Part shown: positions 22,467 to 31,245 of the stretch, piece by piece
Layout of the letters: each line of letters begins with the position of its first letter
Numbering within the stretch: position 1 is the first letter of the stretch
Origin: Pseudomonas fluorescens
GTDB lineage: Bacteria; Pseudomonadota; Gammaproteobacteria; Pseudomonadales; Pseudomonadaceae
Assembly (NCBI GenBank): GCA_902825215.1
Contig: LR782234.1
Coordinates: 434,001-498,000, forward strand
DNA length: 64,000 nt
Reading direction: 5' to 3'
Notes under the pieces: generated by a model
The model's input: the letters and a program-made list of their open reading frames with translations, nothing else
What the model was told of the DNA's origin: nothing
Databases searched by the model: none
Made by a program: the position numbers and the translations under genes

Positions 22467-24003
22467 GCAGCCTCCAGTGTTGCGCGGCAATGCGTTGCAG
22501 GCACAGGCGCAGCTCGCCTTCCAGCGCGCGGTCTTCGATGACCGGCGGGAAGTCTTTGCTCAGTTCCTCATGCATGGCGGCCAGCGCCGGCGGCAGCGGC
22601 CGCGCATCGTCAGCTTGTGCGCGCAACCACACGCCTTGGTTGGCGGCCAGCAAGGTGGCGGCGGCGACCTGTTCGGTCAGCTCGAGCACGCGGATCGCAT
22701 CGCGGGCAGCGATGGTGCCCATGCTCACCTTGTCCTGGTTGTGGCACTCGGTGGAGCGCGAAAACACGCTGGCCGGCATGGTGTTTTTCAGCGCCTCGGC
22801 GGTCCACGCGCTGGTGCCGATCTGCACAGCCTTGAAGCCGTGATTGATCATCGCCCGATCCGCTGGAGCGCCGGAAAGGTTGCTCGGCAAGCCGTGGTTG
22901 TAACGCTCGTCGACCAGCAAGGCGAGTTGCCGGTCGAGCAGATCGGCAACGTTGGCCACCAGATTCTTCAGGCTGTCCATGGCGAAAGCGATGTGCCCGC
23001 CGTAGAAGTGCCCGCCGTGCAGCACGCGCTCGGCTTCGGCGTCGATGATCGGGTTGTCGTTGGCGCTGTTAAGTTCGGTTTCGATGAACGAGCGCAGCCA
23101 GTTCAGGCTGTCGGCCAGCACGCCGAGCACATGCGGGGCGCAGCGCAGCGAGTAACGATCCTGCAGGCGATGCAACGGCGCGGTCGGCGCGTCGATCGCC
23201 AGATCCCTGCGCAACCATGCGGCTACCTGCATTTGCCCTGGATGCGGTTTGGCCGCGAACAGCCGCTCATCGAAATGCTCGGGATTGCCTTGCAGCGCAA
23301 CGACGTTGAGCGCGGTAATGCGCGTGGCCAGTTGCAGCAGGTAGTCGGCGCGGGCGAAGGCGAGGCAGGCGAGGCCGGTCATCACTGCGGTGCCGTTCAT
23401 CAGTGCCAGCGCTTCTTTCGGGCGCAACACCAACGGCGTCCAGCCGAGTTCGCGGTGCACATCGGCGGCCTGGCGGCGCTCGCCACGCAAGAGCACTTCG
23501 CGCTCGCCGGACAGGGTGGCGGCGACATACGACAACGGCGTCAGATCACCGCTGGCGCCGACCGAACCTTCTTCAGGAATCAGCGGCAGGATGTCGTGTT
23601 CGAGAAACGCCTGCAGACGCTCCAGCAATTCGACCCGCACGCCGGACACGCCGTGGCACAGCGACTGCAAACGCGCCGCCAGCACCGCGCGGGTGGATTG
23701 CGCGTCGAGCAGTTTACCGAGGCCGCAGCCGTGGAAGGTGTAGAGGTGACGCGGCAATGCTTCGACGTGATGCAGCGGTACCGCCACCACGCAGGAGTCG
23801 CCATAACCGGTGGTCACGCCGTAGATCACGCCTTCCTTGTCCAGCAGCGAATCGAGAAACCGCGCGCCTTTGGCGATGCGCTCGCGGTAATCGGCATCGT
23901 TCTGCAATTGCACGGGCACCTGACGGTTGGCCAGGGCCAGCACGTCTTCGATGCGCAAGGGGCGTTCGCCGAAGGTTACCGGCTCAGGGATTGGCGTGGT
24001 CAT
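22459..24003 (-). CDS. Aromatic amino acid ammonia-lyase (HAL/PAL/TAL family)
   Basis: This 514-aa enzyme removes ammonia from an aromatic amino acid to form an arylacrylate. Ala150-Ser151-Gly152 (GSVGASGDLTPLS) forms the MIO cofactor, and Tyr61 in YGVTTGYGD is the catalytic base. At the substrate-selectivity site, where TAL has His-Leu, PAL Phe-Leu and HutH Ser-His, this protein has Phe90-His91, a mixed pair. In an APE operon it may supply an aryl starter (cinnamate or coumarate type). No other hut genes are present, so histidine use is unlikely but not excluded. It overlaps the acyltransferase by 20 bp. Confidence 0.8.
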   Translation of the reverse strand: MTTPIPEPVTFGERPLRIEDVLALANRQVPVQLQNDADYRERIAKGARFLDSLLDKEGVIYGVTTGYGDSCVVAVPLHHVEALPRHLYTFHGCGLGKLLDAQSTRAVLAARLQSLCHGVSGVRVELLERLQAFLEHDILPLIPEEGSVGASGDLTPLSYVAATLSGEREVLLRGERRQAADVHRELGWTPLVLRPKEALALMNGTAVMTGLACLAFARADYLLQLATRITALNVVALQGNPEHFDERLFAAKPHPGQMQVAAWLRRDLAIDAPTAPLHRLQDRYSLRCAPHVLGVLADSLNWLRSFIETELNSANDNPIIDAEAERVLHGGHFYGGHIAFAMDSLKNLVANVADLLDRQLALLVDERYNHGLPSNLSGAPADRAMINHGFKAVQIGTSAWTAEALKNTMPASVFSRSTECHNQDKVSMGTIAARDAIRVLELTEQVAAATLLAANQGVWLRAQADDARPLPPALAAMHEELSKDFPPVIEDRALEGELRLCLQRIAAQHWRLHA

Positions 24004-24931
24004 CGGTTTTCCAGAAAGGGTAGAAGTTGAACCATTGCTGCGGGGCTTCGAGGCAATAGTGACTCAGGCGCTGCGCATAAAGACTGGCCCACTGATGAAT
24101 GACCTGCTCGCGCTCGCGGCGCGTCCACACCACGGCGTCGGCGAACGGTTCGAGGGTCAGGCGATAGTGGCCGTCGGGTTGTTTCAGGCACATCAAAAGA
24201 TTGACCGGGCATTTCAACAGGCCGGCCAGCAACCACGGCCCTTGCGGAAATGGCGCCGGGTGGCCGAGAAAGTCGACGGTGACGCTGCGCCCGCCGTGCA
24301 GCGGCACGCGATCGCCGGCAATCGCCAGCCACTCGCCCCGCTCCAGCCGTTCGTGCAGCTGCAGCATGATCACCGGGTCGAGTTCGCTGACCTGAATCAG
24401 GCGCAGATTGGTTGCCCCGGCCTCGCCGAGCAAGCGATTGAACTGCTCGGCGTGCTTGGTGTGCACCAGCACGTTCATGGTGACTTTTTCGCCGATTTCC
24501 GCCAGCGCGCGACACACCTCGAGGTTGCCCAGGTGCGCGCCGACCAACAGCTGACCACGAGTGCCGCGCAACTGCTTGCGCAACAACGCCGGGTCGATGA
24601 TTTCGATCTGCTCGATGCGCAGCTTGCCGTTCCACACGTCGAGCTTGTCGAGCAGCGAATCGGCGAAGGTCATGAACTGGCTGAAGACGCGCCAGTGGCT
24701 CGGGCGCAGATCGTCGCGCTGGCTCCAATCGGCCAAGCGCTGCTGGTACTGCCAGGCGCTGCGCCGGGCGATGCGGCCGAACAGGAAAAAATACAGCACG
24801 ATGCCGTACAGCAACGGGCTGAGCAGACGGCGACCAAGGACCTTGGCGGCCACTGCGGTGAATTTCATCAGCAGGAAGCTGCCGCGCTCTTCGCGGTCGG
24901 CCCAATGCTTGTTGTCGGTTTCTTCGCTCAT
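23984..24931 (-). CDS. LpxL-family lipid acyltransferase of the APE operon
   Basis: This 315-aa membrane-anchored acyltransferase resembles lauroyl/myristoyl transferases of lipid A synthesis, with HLGNLE as the His-x4-Glu catalytic motif. It has a hydrophobic N-terminal segment and probably works at the cytosolic face of the inner membrane. In enterobacterial APE operons the comparable activity is, as I recall, fused to a glycosyltransferase (ApeJ); here the two are separate genes joined by ATGA. It may attach the polyene to a lipid or sugar. Confidence 0.8.
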   Translation of the reverse strand: MSEETDNKHWADREERGSFLLMKFTAVAAKVLGRRLLSPLLYGIVLYFFLFGRIARRSAWQYQQRLADWSQRDDLRPSHWRVFSQFMTFADSLLDKLDVWNGKLRIEQIEIIDPALLRKQLRGTRGQLLVGAHLGNLEVCRALAEIGEKVTMNVLVHTKHAEQFNRLLGEAGATNLRLIQVSELDPVIMLQLHERLERGEWLAIAGDRVPLHGGRSVTVDFLGHPAPFPQGPWLLAGLLKCPVNLLMCLKQPDGHYRLTLEPFADAVVWTRREREQVIHQWASLYAQRLSHYCLEAPQQWFNFYPFWKTDDHANP

Positions 24932-25662
24932 GGTTTGCACCGGCGCCAGAGGATCACCGGCAAGCGCAGCAACATGCCGAAGAACAGCCGCGTATGCATG
25001 CTGGAAATCAGCGCGTTGTCATGGAACAGGCGAAAGTGCGACACCCCGTCCAGCGGGTAATGCACGCTGGTTTGCAACCAGCGCATCGGCTGGTTGCGCC
25101 ACGCCAGGCGCACGAGGATGTCGGAATCGAAATCCATGCGCTTGCCGACTTTCGCCGAGTCGATCACCGCCAGCGTCGGCGCCAGCGGATACACGCGAAA
25201 GCCGCACATCGAATCGCGAATCTGCAGCGACAGCGTGTTGATCCACACCATGACGTGGGTCAGGTAGCGCGCGTACAAACGGCCCTTGGGCACGCTTTCA
25301 TCGAACAGCGGATAACCGCAGATCATCGCCACGGGATGTGCACGGGACTCGGCGACGAACCGGGCGACATCGTGCAAATCGTGCTGACCGTCGGCATCGA
25401 CCTGCAGGGCATGGCTGAAACCCAGCCGTGAGGCTTCGCGTAACCCGGTCATCACCGCGCCGCCCTTGCCCTGATTGGCGGTAAGGCGCACCAGAAACAC
25501 GTCTTCACGCTGGGCCAGGCCATCGAGTACACGCGCGCAGGACGGTGCGCTGGCATCGTCGACCAGAATGCACGGCAGGCCCTGGGCGAGGAGGGCGTCG
25601 ACCACGCTGCCGACTGCGGTTTCGTGGTTGTACACCGGAATCACGGCGCAAGGCTTATGCAT
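24928..25662 (-). CDS. Family 2 glycosyltransferase of the APE operon
   Basis: This 244-aa GT-A fold protein starts CAVIPVYNHE and has VDDAS and DADGQHD (metal and nucleotide-sugar binding), resembling dolichol-phosphate-mannose synthase-like enzymes. It probably transfers a sugar that links the polyene to a lipid anchor. ATG 25662 has AAGGAG at 7 nt. The frame open to 25743 runs through a REP unit and is not coding. Its stop overlaps the acyltransferase start. Confidence 0.85.
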   Translation of the reverse strand: MHKPCAVIPVYNHETAVGSVVDALLAQGLPCILVDDASAPSCARVLDGLAQREDVFLVRLTANQGKGGAVMTGLREASRLGFSHALQVDADGQHDLHDVARFVAESRAHPVAMICGYPLFDESVPKGRLYARYLTHVMVWINTLSLQIRDSMCGFRVYPLAPTLAVIDSAKVGKRMDFDSDILVRLAWRNQPMRWLQTSVHYPLDGVSHFRLFHDNALISSMHTRLFFGMLLRLPVILWRRCKP

Positions 25663-25691
25663 GCCGGTTCTCCTTTGGCACACCGCGACCT

Positions 25692-25718
25692 CTGTGGGAG
25701 CGAGCCTGCTCGCGATTG
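25692..25718. repeat. Single REP unit inside the APE operon
   Basis: One GTGGGAGCGAGCCTGCTCGCGA unit, without a partner, lies between the ligase-dehydratase stop (25740) and the glycosyltransferase start (25662). With the pair at 15880 it is one of two interruptions of the operon. Confidence 0.75.
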
Positions 25719-25739
25719 AGTGCGCAGCACTCACCGAGA

Positions 25740-27419
25740 TCAACCATATTCAGCCCCCAGCAAGATCCGCCCACTGGAACACGTCGCCGTGTCATTGCGA
25801 TAAGCAAAATACAATTTGCGCCGCTCGGCATCGAAACGCAGGTGCAGTTGAATTTCATCACCCGGGCGCACCAGTTGCTGGAATTTCAGCACTTCCATGC
25901 CGGCGAATGCACCGTCGAGTTTCAGTAATTGACGGCCGAGATTCAGCGCCCACTCCACCTGCACCACACCGGGCAAAACCGGCGCTTTGGGAAAGTGTCC
26001 GCTGAAGTAGGCCAGGTCCGGCGGCACGCTGAGTTGCAGACTCCACTCACCGTTCGTTTCGATCTGTTCCAGCACTTCAGGCGCTTTCGGGCGCGGCGCA
26101 ATCAACAAGGCGTCGACTTCGGCCTGGGGCAGTTTGCCCTGGCTGTTGAGCGGTAGTTGCCGCAGCAGCCGCCAGCGCCGGGGCAGGGCCAACGCTTCAC
26201 AATGCGCCTTGAGGTGTTCGCGCAGCGACTCGGTCAGGCTGCGGCGACCGTGTTCGCGCAGTGCAAACAGACCGGCGTCGCTGAGCACCAGAAGCGCTCC
26301 CAGTGAGGCACGATTTTCCTGAACCACACCCAGACGCGCTTCGGCGACCCACTCGTGGGTAACCAGGGCCTGTTCGAGCATGGGCAAGGAGATGCGTTTT
26401 TCTTCGAGCTTGACGATCCGGTCGAGGCGCCCGAGCAGTTCGAAACGCCCATCGGACGCGATGCGTGCGGCATCGGCGGTGTGTTCGATGTGCCCGGCCG
26501 GCAAGTAGGGTGAGGCGATCAGCAGTGCGCCGTCGCTGTCCTGGCTCAGTTCGACGGCGGTGAACGGTTGCCACAGTGCCTGGCCCTGACGCCAGGCGAT
26601 TCCGCCGGTTTCCGAGCTGCCGAGAATTTCCGTCGGCCATTGCTGCAAGCGCTGATACAGGCTTTGCGCGGCCTCATGAGGCAGCGCGCCACCGGAGGAA
26701 AACACCCGGCGCACCGCGCTCAGCGCCGGCCAGTCGAGGTTGTCGCCCATGCGCTTGAGCAGTGCCGGGCTGGCGACCCAGGCGAAGGCCGGGTGTTCGC
26801 GGCTGGCGCGCTGCACGTCTTCGGGGAATGCCAGTTGCTTGCGCGCGAACGGGCGCCCGGCGCACAGCGGCCACAGCACGCGAAACAGCAGGCCGTAGAT
26901 GTGCTGGGTGGCGACGCTACCGATGATGCACGCTTCTCCCAGATCCGCGCCCCACAACTGTTCCAGTGCCTGGACTTCATTGGCCAGTTGGCGCAGCGTT
27001 TTGTCGATGCGCTTGGGTTCGCCGCTGGAGCCTGAGGTGCACAGGCTCAGTCGGCATTGATCGAGATCCAGCGCCGCGCCCGGCAAGGGTGGCTGCTGAA
27101 GTTCATCGAGTCGGGTATCGCCAGGCTGATCGGTCAGCCATAGGTCGACGTCGCCCGTCCAGCGCTGGCGCGTCTGCCCTTGCAGATCCGCAGGCAACAG
27201 CACGCTGACGCCAGCACGCCATGCCCCCAGCAGCGCGATGGCCAGTTCGGCGGCATCTTCCAGGTGCACGGCCAGATGGTGCACGCCTCGTGCCTGCAGC
27301 GCGGCGGCGACACTCAGCGCCTGCTCGCACAGCGCGGCATGATCAAGTGCCGGTGCGTGGCTGACGGCCCGCAGCGGTTGGGCCTTGAGCAGCAGGTGCT
27401 CAAGTTTTATCCAGTTCAT
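25740..27419 (-). CDS. apeH: APE aryl-acid:ACP ligase fused to a hotdog dehydratase
   Basis: This 559-aa protein joins two activities. Residues 1-~450 form an AMP-dependent ligase with the phosphate loop [11 protein letters not shown] and an SSETGG adenylate motif; it should activate the aryl starter acid and load it on an ACP. Residues ~460-559 form a FabA/FabZ-like hotdog domain with [19 protein letters not shown], matching the separate ApeI dehydratase. I recall these as two genes in E. coli. ATG 27419 overlaps the stop of the upstream membrane gene (ATGA). The REP unit follows. Confidence 0.85.
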   Translation of the reverse strand: MNWIKLEHLLLKAQPLRAVSHAPALDHAALCEQALSVAAALQARGVHHLAVHLEDAAELAIALLGAWRAGVSVLLPADLQGQTRQRWTGDVDLWLTDQPGDTRLDELQQPPLPGAALDLDQCRLSLCTSGSSGEPKRIDKTLRQLANEVQALEQLWGADLGEACIIGSVATQHIYGLLFRVLWPLCAGRPFARKQLAFPEDVQRASREHPAFAWVASPALLKRMGDNLDWPALSAVRRVFSSGGALPHEAAQSLYQRLQQWPTEILGSSETGGIAWRQGQALWQPFTAVELSQDSDGALLIASPYLPAGHIEHTADAARIASDGRFELLGRLDRIVKLEEKRISLPMLEQALVTHEWVAEARLGVVQENRASLGALLVLSDAGLFALREHGRRSLTESLREHLKAHCEALALPRRWRLLRQLPLNSQGKLPQAEVDALLIAPRPKAPEVLEQIETNGEWSLQLSVPPDLAYFSGHFPKAPVLPGVVQVEWALNLGRQLLKLDGAFAGMEVLKFQQLVRPGDEIQLHLRFDAERRKLYFAYRNDTATCSSGRILLGAEYG

Positions 27420-27961
27420 GTACGGCCTCTTACCCGTTGTCGTATCAGCCATTCAATGGCAAACATCAGGCCGATCAATCCATAGGAGATCAGGCCGGTG
27501 TACAACATCCACCAATCCAGCGGCGCCCACAGGGTCAGGAGGGCGGCGCACAAACCGTTGCAGAAGAAAAACACACTCCAGGCCAGGGTGACCTGGCGCG
27601 TGTAGCGAATCGCCTCGGGCGGCAGATCCGGCTCACGCAAGCGCGCCAGCCGCTCGACCATCGGCATGCCGAACGTCAGGCTCGAGGCGAACAGCACCAG
27701 CATGAAGCCGCTGATCAGCACCGGGTACCAGCGCAGCAATTGCGGGCTGTCGAACAGCGCCAGCAGCACGCAGAAGGCAATCGCTACGCTTGCCATCCAG
27801 ACGCTGCCGGGTTTGCGCTCGCCGCTCAGCACCCGCGCCAGCCACAGACTGCCCAACAGCAGGCCGAACTGCCACGGCGCGAAGTGCTCCATGCCGAAAT
27901 ACACCGCAAACGGGTACAACAGGCCGGCCAGCAGCAGGCCGAGGCCGATCAATCGGCTCAT
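27416..27961 (-). CDS. apeG: APE integral membrane protein (ApeG type)
   Basis: This 181-aa protein has about five to six hydrophobic segments and no catalytic motif that I can identify. Genes of this type (COG4648-like) sit between the ACPs and the ligase in APE operons. It overlaps both neighbours by ATGA, so it is translationally coupled. It may anchor the synthase at the membrane. Confidence 0.75.
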   Translation of the reverse strand: MSRLIGLGLLLAGLLYPFAVYFGMEHFAPWQFGLLLGSLWLARVLSGERKPGSVWMASVAIAFCVLLALFDSPQLLRWYPVLISGFMLVLFASSLTFGMPMVERLARLREPDLPPEAIRYTRQVTLAWSVFFFCNGLCAALLTLWAPLDWWMLYTGLISYGLIGLMFAIEWLIRQRVRGRT

Positions 27962-28212
27962 GCGGCCGGTTGAACCAGACGGTAGACCGCCTCGACCACA
28001 TCACCGACGGTGCGCACCGATTTGAATTCTTCGGCGGCGATTTTTTTGCCGGTCTGGCGTTTGATGTGATCGATCAGATCGACCGCGTCGATGCTGTCGA
28101 TCTCCAGATCCTGATACAGGTTGGCGTCCATGCTTACGCGGGCCGGATCGAGTTCGAACAGCTCGACCAGGGCATCGCGCAGGGTGTTGAAAATATCGTC
28201 ACGAGTTTGCAT
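27958..28212 (-). CDS. apeF: APE acyl carrier protein 2
   Basis: This 84-aa ACP carries the phosphopantetheine serine in EIDSIDAVDL. It is acidic, with a short Ala-rich tail. Known APE systems use two ACPs, one for the KS:CLF elongation; which is which is not clear from sequence. It lies 9 bp from the first ACP gene and overlaps apeG by ATGA. Confidence 0.9.
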   Translation of the reverse strand: MQTRDDIFNTLRDALVELFELDPARVSMDANLYQDLEIDSIDAVDLIDHIKRQTGKKIAAEEFKSVRTVGDVVEAVYRLVQPAA

Positions 28213-28221
28213 GGTCCGGTC

Positions 28222-28494
28222 TCAAGCTGCTTTGGCCGTGACGAAAGCCGCAAGGCTCGCCACGTTGGTGAAATGGTTACGAGTGTCTTTGGCATCGGCG
28301 TCGATCTTGATGCCATATTTTTTCTGGATGGCCAGACCCAGTTCCAGCGCATCGACCGAGTCCAGACCCAGGCCTTCGCCAAACAGGGTCTGCTCGTCAC
28401 CGATGTCGTCGGGGCCGATGTCTTCGAGACCGAGGGCGTCGATGATCAGCTGTTTGATGTCACGCAGCAGGTCAGGGTTGTTCAATTCGCTCAT
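28222..28494 (-). CDS. apeE: APE acyl carrier protein 1
   Basis: This 90-aa ACP carries the phosphopantetheine serine in GLDSVDALEL. ATG 28494 (MSELNNPDLL) matches ACP starts in the family; it overlaps the acyltransferase gene by 23 bp. The phosphopantetheinyl transferase needed to activate it is not in the window. Confidence 0.9.
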   Translation of the reverse strand: MSELNNPDLLRDIKQLIIDALGLEDIGPDDIGDEQTLFGEGLGLDSVDALELGLAIQKKYGIKIDADAKDTRNHFTNVASLAAFVTAKAA

Positions 28495-29284
28495 CTTCGG
28501 CGAGCTCCTTAATGAAATAGTCATGCAAATGATCGTTGAGCTTGCGCGAGGCCTGCGGTGCGGGCCCCTGCGCGGCGAAGGTCTGTGGGTCTATATCGGC
28601 GCCCACGCGAAAACTGAAGTGCACGCGGCGCTTGGGAATGCGGTACCAGGGTTCGGCTTTGGTCAGGGTGGTCGGGCTGACCTTGATGATGACCGGCGTG
28701 AGTATTTTCGCACCGCGCAAGGCAATCGCAGCGGCCCCCCGATGAAAGGCCGGCGCCTGTCCCGGCTGGGTCCGAGTGCCCTCGGGAAAGATGATCAGGG
28801 TCTGGCCGTCTTGCAGGGATTGGGCCGCGGCGTCGAGCATGTCCATGCTGCCGTCATTGCTGATGTATTGGGTGCTGCGCAGCGGGCCGCGGGTGAAGGG
28901 GTTTTCCCACAGGCTTTGCTTCACCACGCAATTGGCCTGGCGCACCAGGCCGATCAGGAACACCACGTCGATCAGCGACGGGTGATTGGCGATGATCATC
29001 TGCCCCGGTCGACCGAGGCGCTCTGCGCCCTCAATGTCGTAGGTCAGCACACCGGTGCGGGCCATGAAACGCACGAAAAACCAGAACAACCGGCTGACGG
29101 TTTTGCGCGCGCGTTGCCTGTGCGCAAGCGCGTCGCCGGGCAGGCAGTTGAGCAACGGAAATACCAGCAGGCGCAGGCACAGGCCGCCCAGCCCGAACAG
29201 GGCGAAGCTTGCGGCAGTGGCCAGCAAGCGCCAGTAATAGGCGTCGCGGTTTTTCTCGGTCACCGGTTGCGTTGCCAGGTCCAT
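28472..29284 (-). CDS. apeD: APE PlsC-like acyltransferase (ApeD type)
   Basis: This 270-aa membrane-associated acyltransferase has the HPSLID (His-x4-Asp) and FPEGTRT motifs of 1-acylglycerol-3-phosphate acyltransferases and a hydrophobic N-terminal region. It probably moves an acyl or polyene chain to a lipid acceptor. ATG 29284 is chosen over a TTG at 29311; it overlaps the ApeC-like gene by 25 bp. Confidence 0.82.
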   Translation of the reverse strand: MDLATQPVTEKNRDAYYWRLLATAASFALFGLGGLCLRLLVFPLLNCLPGDALAHRQRARKTVSRLFWFFVRFMARTGVLTYDIEGAERLGRPGQMIIANHPSLIDVVFLIGLVRQANCVVKQSLWENPFTRGPLRSTQYISNDGSMDMLDAAAQSLQDGQTLIIFPEGTRTQPGQAPAFHRGAAAIALRGAKILTPVIIKVSPTTLTKAEPWYRIPKRRVHFSFRVGADIDPQTFAAQGPAPQASRKLNDHLHDYFIKELAEDERIEQP

Positions 29285-29985
29285 ACACGATTTTTCCACG
29301 CATGTTGGCAATGGGGTTGCTGGCCGAGCAGGGTACGCAGCAGATTCAGCGCGTGTGGCCAGTGCGCCTTGGACCGTGTTTGCGGGGTGCTGTTCAAGGT
29401 CAGCCGCCAGTCGGTGCCCGGCGTGAGCAGAAGCCCGAGCGCATAAGGGAATGGCACGTCATCGACCCATGCCGAATAGGCCGCCGGTGGCTGTTCCTCG
29501 GTAATCACCAGCAGCACCGCCGGAGCGCCTTCAGCCAGCAGGGCCGCAGCCTCGAGCATGCCATGTTCGAGACCGTCGCCCGCGGCGGCGAGGGCGGTCA
29601 TTTCACTGGTTTCGCCGCGCATGATCGACCACAGCCCGATAATCGCGTTGTGCACCGAAAGGCTGAACTGGGTGGGCGACAGCGGTTGTTCGTTGGCCAG
29701 ATCGCAAAGGATGTCGTAGGTGCGCGGGGTTTCGCCGTGACGCGAGACAAACACCAGCGGCAGGTCGTCCCGTCCGTCGGCCAGCGGCCAGCCCACGCTG
29801 AAGGCCATCCGCGCCAGACGGCTCAGGCGACGGCGCTGCATGGCCGGCAAAAACGACACATCGGGCGCGGCATCACTGCTCTGAAGCACGACCGGTTGGC
29901 GGCTCCAGGCCTGCCAGGCGTCCACGCTGTCGAGCCCGGGGGCCCACGCGCGCCATTGGGCGATGTTGAAGTTGATCACGGACAT
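29260..29985 (-). CDS. apeC: APE chain-length-factor-like ketosynthase fragment (ApeC type)
   Basis: This 241-aa protein matches the short N-terminal ketosynthase-like family (Ketoacyl-synt_2). There is no nucleophilic Cys in the place expected (MRGETSEMTAL) and the C-terminal His-containing half is absent, as in CLF subunits that pair with an active KS to set polyene length. It is the first gene of the operon; GGGGCGGGA precedes ATG 29985. A divergent 357-bp region separates it from parA. Confidence 0.8.
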   Translation of the reverse strand: MSVINFNIAQWRAWAPGLDSVDAWQAWSRQPVVLQSSDAAPDVSFLPAMQRRRLSRLARMAFSVGWPLADGRDDLPLVFVSRHGETPRTYDILCDLANEQPLSPTQFSLSVHNAIIGLWSIMRGETSEMTALAAAGDGLEHGMLEAAALLAEGAPAVLLVITEEQPPAAYSAWVDDVPFPYALGLLLTPGTDWRLTLNSTPQTRSKAHWPHALNLLRTLLGQQPHCQHAWKNRVWTWQRNR

Positions 29986-30342
29986 TCATCCCGCCCCTGC
30001 GGGCAATTATTGACGCGTTGAATCGCCCAGGCCGCGGCAGGCCTGACATGGCGCTCGGCGCCGGGTGGCGCGCATTATCCCGGTGCGACGGGTGTGTAGC
30101 AAATGCTGGTTACATTTTGCTCAACGAAATGTACCGAGCGGTTCGCCGGGGTGACTGTCACATGGCCATTATCCAGATTCTCAGCGGCGTGTCTGTCGGC
30201 CTTCTCGGCGATCGGTGGTGGTTATCACGCTTTCTGATCGCAGATTTTTGCCCCTGAGGTTGTAGTCCGCGTCCGTGAAGGTAGCGAAGCGAGGTCGCGC
30301 GCATCTACACTCGGTCATTCTTTGATACACGGAGGTTTTGTC
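29986..30342. promoter_or_regulatory. Divergent control region between APE operon and parA
   Basis: This 357-bp gene-free stretch must hold the APE promoter (minus) and the parA promoter (plus). It contains an inverted repeat TACATTT (30111-30117) / AAATGTA (30127-30133) with a 9-bp spacer, a plausible regulator site. On the minus strand TTGAGC about 17 bp from TGCTAC could be a weak promoter overlapping this repeat. No regulator gene is encoded in the operon, so APE control is likely in trans. Confidence 0.4.
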
Positions 30343-31113
30343 ATGCGGCGCGTGGTGTTCAATCAGAAAGGTGGCGTAGGCAAGTCGAGCATTGCCTGCA
30401 ATCTGGCGGCGGTCAGCGCCAGCGAGGGTTATCGCACACTGTTGGTCGACCTCGATGCCCAGGCCAACTCCACTCAATACCTGACCGGGCTGACTGGCGA
30501 TGACATTCCGATGGGCATCGCCGATTTCTTCAAACAGACCCTGTCCTCCGGGCCGTTTTCAAAGAAGAACCAGGCCGACATCTACGAAACCCCGTTCGAC
30601 AACCTCCATATCATCACCGCCACCGCCGAACTGGCCGACTTGCAGCCCAAGCTCGAAGCCAAACACAAGATCAACAAGCTGCGTAAATTGCTCGATGAAC
30701 TGGCCGAAGACTACGACCGAATCTACCTCGATACGCCGCCAGCGCTGAATTTTTACGCGGTTTCAGCGCTGATCGCCGCCGATCGTGTATTGATCCCTTT
30801 CGACTGCGACAGTTTTTCCCGTCAGGCCCTGTACGGACTGATCGCCGAAATCGAAGAGCTCAAGGATGACCACAACGAAGGCCTGGAAGTCGAAGGCATC
30901 GTGGTCAATCAGTTCCAGGCAAGGGCCAGCCTGCCGCAGCAGATCCTCGATGAACTGATCGCCGAAGGCTTGCCGGTGCTGCCGGTGTACCTGTCCAGCT
31001 CGGTGCGCATGCGCGAATCCCATCAGGCCAGCATGCCGCTGATCCACCTCGACCCACGGCACAAGCTGACCCAGCAGTTCGTTGAGCTGCATGACCTGCT
31101 CGAAGGCCACTGA
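30343..31113 (+). CDS. ParA-family ATPase (orphan)
   Basis: This 256-aa P-loop ATPase has the deviant Walker A motif KGGVGKSS near the start, a DLDAQANST Walker A' motif and LDTPP as Walker B. ParA/MinD proteins position chromosomes, plasmids or protein clusters. No parB gene or repeated parS-like site follows. GGAGG lies 7 nt before ATG 30343; the TTG at 30322 is not favoured. A chromosomal orphan ParA at this place is, from memory, also present in P. aeruginosa. Its cargo is unknown. Confidence 0.85.
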   Translation: MRRVVFNQKGGVGKSSIACNLAAVSASEGYRTLLVDLDAQANSTQYLTGLTGDDIPMGIADFFKQTLSSGPFSKKNQADIYETPFDNLHIITATAELADLQPKLEAKHKINKLRKLLDELAEDYDRIYLDTPPALNFYAVSALIAADRVLIPFDCDSFSRQALYGLIAEIEELKDDHNEGLEVEGIVVNQFQARASLPQQILDELIAEGLPVLPVYLSSSVRMRESHQASMPLIHLDPRHKLTQQFVELHDLLEGH

Positions 31114-31138
31114 TCCATCGAACCCCGCGCAAATGCCC

Positions 31139-31227
31139 TGTAGGAGTGAGCCTGCTCGCGATCAGGCCGTTACATTCAAAGCTTGCGTTGACTGACACGA
31201 CGCCATCACGAGCAGGCTCACTCCTAC
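31139..31227. repeat. REP pair (TAGGAGTGAGCCTGCTCGC variant)
   Basis: Two inverted REP units fill the space between the convergent parA and trxC genes. It is the same variant as at 7426-7514. Confidence 0.85.
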
Positions 31228-31245
31228 CATTGGATCTGTGGTGGG

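Noticed and set aside
25663..25743. N-terminal extension of the APE glycosyltransferase
   Set aside because: It runs through a REP unit. ATG 25662 has a strong AAGGAG.
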